NCBI GenBank assembly: GCA_027325115.1
Contig: DAHWFG010000171.1
Location: forward strand, 1-6,846
Length of the DNA stretch: 6,846 nucleotides
Direction: 5' to 3'
DNA from: JAKBCQ01 sp021807585
GTDB lineage: Bacteria > Planctomycetota > Planctomycetia > Isosphaerales > Isosphaeraceae
In this document: piece by piece, positions 6,046 through 6,846 of the stretch
How positions within the stretch are numbered: position 1 is the first letter of the stretch
Layout of the letters: each line of letters starts with the position of its first letter
Position numbers and translations under genes: made by a program
Notes under the pieces: model-generated
Databases searched by the model: none
What the model saw: the letters and a program-made list of their open reading frames with translations, nothing else
Told to the model about the DNA's origin: nothing

Positions 6046-6088
6046 GATCGGTCCGGTTCCGATCGTTCCTTGATCGGTCACGCCGATC
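6046..6088. repeat. Alternating GATCGG/CCGATC elements
   Basis: GATCGG (6046-6051), CCGATC (6059-6064), GATCGG (6072-6077) and CCGATC (6083-6088) alternate with gaps of 7, 7 and 5 bases. Each element can pair with either neighbour, giving mutually exclusive hairpins. The second and fourth are part of a direct repeat CCGATCGTTC (6059-6068, 6083-6092). The cluster lies 44-86 bases upstream of the lipoprotein ATG, in its likely leader or promoter, and downstream of the IHF/HU gene. It could be an operator cluster, a leader switch or an IHF/HU terminator. Confidence 0.4.
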
Positions 6089-6138
6089 GTTCAGTCCATG
6101 TCCACGCACGCGTACCCGAGTCGAATCGACACGGGCGA

Positions 6139-6164
6139 GATCGGGTCGCTCGATCGGACCGCTC
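6139..6164. repeat. Tandem 13-base repeat
   Basis: GATCGGGTCGCTC (6139-6151) is followed immediately by GATCGGACCGCTC (6152-6164), 11 of 13 bases identical. It lies between the IHF/HU stop and the lipoprotein gene and shares the GATCGG word with the cluster at 6046-6088. Its function is unknown. Confidence 0.45.
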
Positions 6165-6222
6165 GGGTATTCACCAAGCGGAGGAAGGAACCGAGCCCGA
6201 CCGCGAGCGGTGAGAGATAGTC

Positions 6223-6624
6223 TCAATCCGCTTGATCGACGCGGGCGGCGCGACGTTCGCGTGTGCCTTCCTTGCCTTGAACGGCGGATCCGTCTTCTTC
6301 GTTATCGGCTGAATTATCCTCTCCCAATAAGGGAAGTTTTGCCGAATCCATGTTTCGTACCAGTTCTTCCATCTCCTTGCCCGGTTTGAAGGTGACGACA
6401 TTCTTCGCGGGGACATACACTTCGCTTGAATTTTTGGGGTTGCGCGCTTTCCTCGGTTTCCTTCGTTTGACCTGAAACACGCCGAAATTACGCAATTCGA
6501 TCCGCCCTTCGCTCACCAGGGTTGCAATGATCGCGTCGAGCGTCCGTTGGACGATGTCTTTCGTCTGGAGCTGCGTGAGCCCGATGTCTTCGGAGATCTT
6601 CTTGACGATTTCTTTCTTGGTCAC
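6223..6624 (-). CDS. IHF/HU-family DNA-binding protein
   Basis: This encodes a 133-aa nucleoid-type DNA-bending protein. Residues 1-91 are a full HU/IHF domain: MTKKEIVKKISEDIGL, the dimerisation helices to about residue 40, GRIELRNFGVFQVKRRKPRK (40-59), the DNA-contacting arm RNPKNSSEVYVPAK (61-74) with the intercalating Pro63, and VVTFKPGKEMEELV (76-89). The VPAKNVVTFKPGK part is closer to IHF than to HU. Residues 92-133 form a polar, mixed-charge tail (DNSADNEEDG, then TRERRAARVD) absent from E. coli HU and IHF. The start is taken as the GTG at 6624 because the domain begins there and GGGGAG (minus strand) lies 8 bases before it; an open extension to 6678 has no domain residues and overlaps the likely promoter. 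A TTGACA promoter precedes it. I see no strong terminator after the stop. Confidence 0.93.
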   Translation of the reverse strand: MTKKEIVKKISEDIGLTQLQTKDIVQRTLDAIIATLVSEGRIELRNFGVFQVKRRKPRKARNPKNSSEVYVPAKNVVTFKPGKEMEELVRNMDSAKLPLLGEDNSADNEEDGSAVQGKEGTRERRAARVDQAD

Positions 6625-6632
6625 AATCCATT

Positions 6633-6638
6633 CTCCCC
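6633..6638 (-). promoter_or_regulatory. Ribosome binding site selecting a GTG start
   Basis: GGGGAG on the minus strand lies 8 bases before the GTG at 6624. An ATG at 6631 in another frame lies only one base from this site, too close for initiation, and opens an Arg-rich frame without domain similarity. Confidence 0.65.
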
Positions 6639-6677
6639 AGGGACGGGTCGAGCCGATCCGGCGTTGGAACGAACTCA

Positions 6678-6706
6678 AGGGTAAGCGTGGTATGGAGTAA
6701 TGTCAA
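6678..6706 (-). promoter_or_regulatory. Sigma-70-type promoter of the IHF/HU gene
   Basis: On the minus strand a perfect -35, TTGACA (6701-6706), is separated by 17 bases from TACCCT (6678-6683), which keeps the key T1, A2 and T6 of the -10 box. Transcription would begin near 6671, giving a leader of about 47 bases before the GTG. Confidence 0.6.
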
Positions 6707-6846
6707 GAAAAAAGGATTTCCCTCGGCGTTTACGACGCGCCCGAGCGAGGCGGATCGGGCGCGATCGATCCCCCCTCGAACCCGTGCGAATCGTCGGGCG
6801 TCACAAGGCGATCGATGTCTCCGAACTCGCCGAGTTCGCGGCATTC
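6700..6846. other. Right-edge region, probable partial gene of unclear strand
   Basis: Two frames are open to the window edge. On the minus strand one reads from 6846 to a TAA at 6730-6732 (38 residues, including ELGEFGDIDRLVTPDD), which would be the end of a gene upstream of IHF/HU. On the plus strand an ATG at 6700 opens 49 residues, Arg-rich at first and then PVRIVGRHKAIDVSELAEF, which would be the start of a divergent gene. By my count both have high third-position GC, and I recognise neither. A perfect 8-bp inverted repeat, GCGCCCGA/TCGGGCGC (6737-6744 and 6755-6762), lies inside both. Confidence 0.35.

Noticed and set aside
6024..6389. 121-aa plus-strand open frame across the lipoprotein-IHF/HU gap
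   Set aside because: Arg/Pro/Ser-rich, no motif, and it runs antisense into the IHF/HU gene.
6763..6783. Partial similarity of ATCGATCCCCCCTCGAACCC to the left arm of the 5623-5695 stem-loop
   Set aside because: Short, gapped match with no second arm; chance is likely given the abundance of CGATC words here.

Overview
The window reads as chromosomal DNA of a planctomycete (Planctomycetota); I cannot name a genus. The basis is the combination of a DUF1080 (3-keto-disaccharide hydrolase-like) secreted protein, a Tat-exported Gfo/Idh/MocA oxidoreductase, a secreted FG-GAP/VCBS propeller, an IHF/HU protein with a polar tail, and a tiny lipoprotein ending in a Trp/His/Pro-rich motif that I associate with planctomycetes. 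The DNA is GC-rich, with many CGATCG/GATCG words. I see no insertion sequence, phage gene, tRNA, rRNA or CRISPR array.

Layout. Positions 1-360 hold no gene I can assign, only a possible partial C-terminus at the left edge. A single-domain rhodanese (361-696, +) converges on a DUF1080 gene (710-1456, -), with 13 bases between the stop codons and one hairpin spanning both. The DUF1080 gene is divergent, across a 195-base control region, from a two-gene operon: the Gfo/Idh/MocA oxidoreductase (1652-2995, +) and a seven-bladed FG-GAP beta-propeller (3019-4224, +). A terminator-like hairpin follows. A 212-base regulatory gap with two palindromic elements leads to transaldolase (4437-5597, +). Two stem-loops follow it, one of them a large 73-base imperfect palindrome. 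On the minus strand come a 78-aa lipoprotein (5766-6002) and an IHF/HU-family DNA-binding protein (6223-6624, GTG start) with a recognisable promoter. The last ~140 bases probably belong to another gene, but the strand is unclear.

How the genes may work together. All three proteins encoded between 710 and 4224 carry export signals: Sec-type for DUF1080 and the propeller, Tat for the oxidoreductase. Gfo/Idh/MocA dehydrogenases and DUF1080 proteins are known partners in 3-keto-glycoside breakdown, where a sugar is oxidised at C3 and the keto-glycoside is then cleaved. The divergent pair plus the propeller is therefore best read as an envelope-located sugar-processing module; this is inference. 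Rhodanese, transaldolase, lipoprotein and IHF/HU look like independent housekeeping or lineage-specific units.
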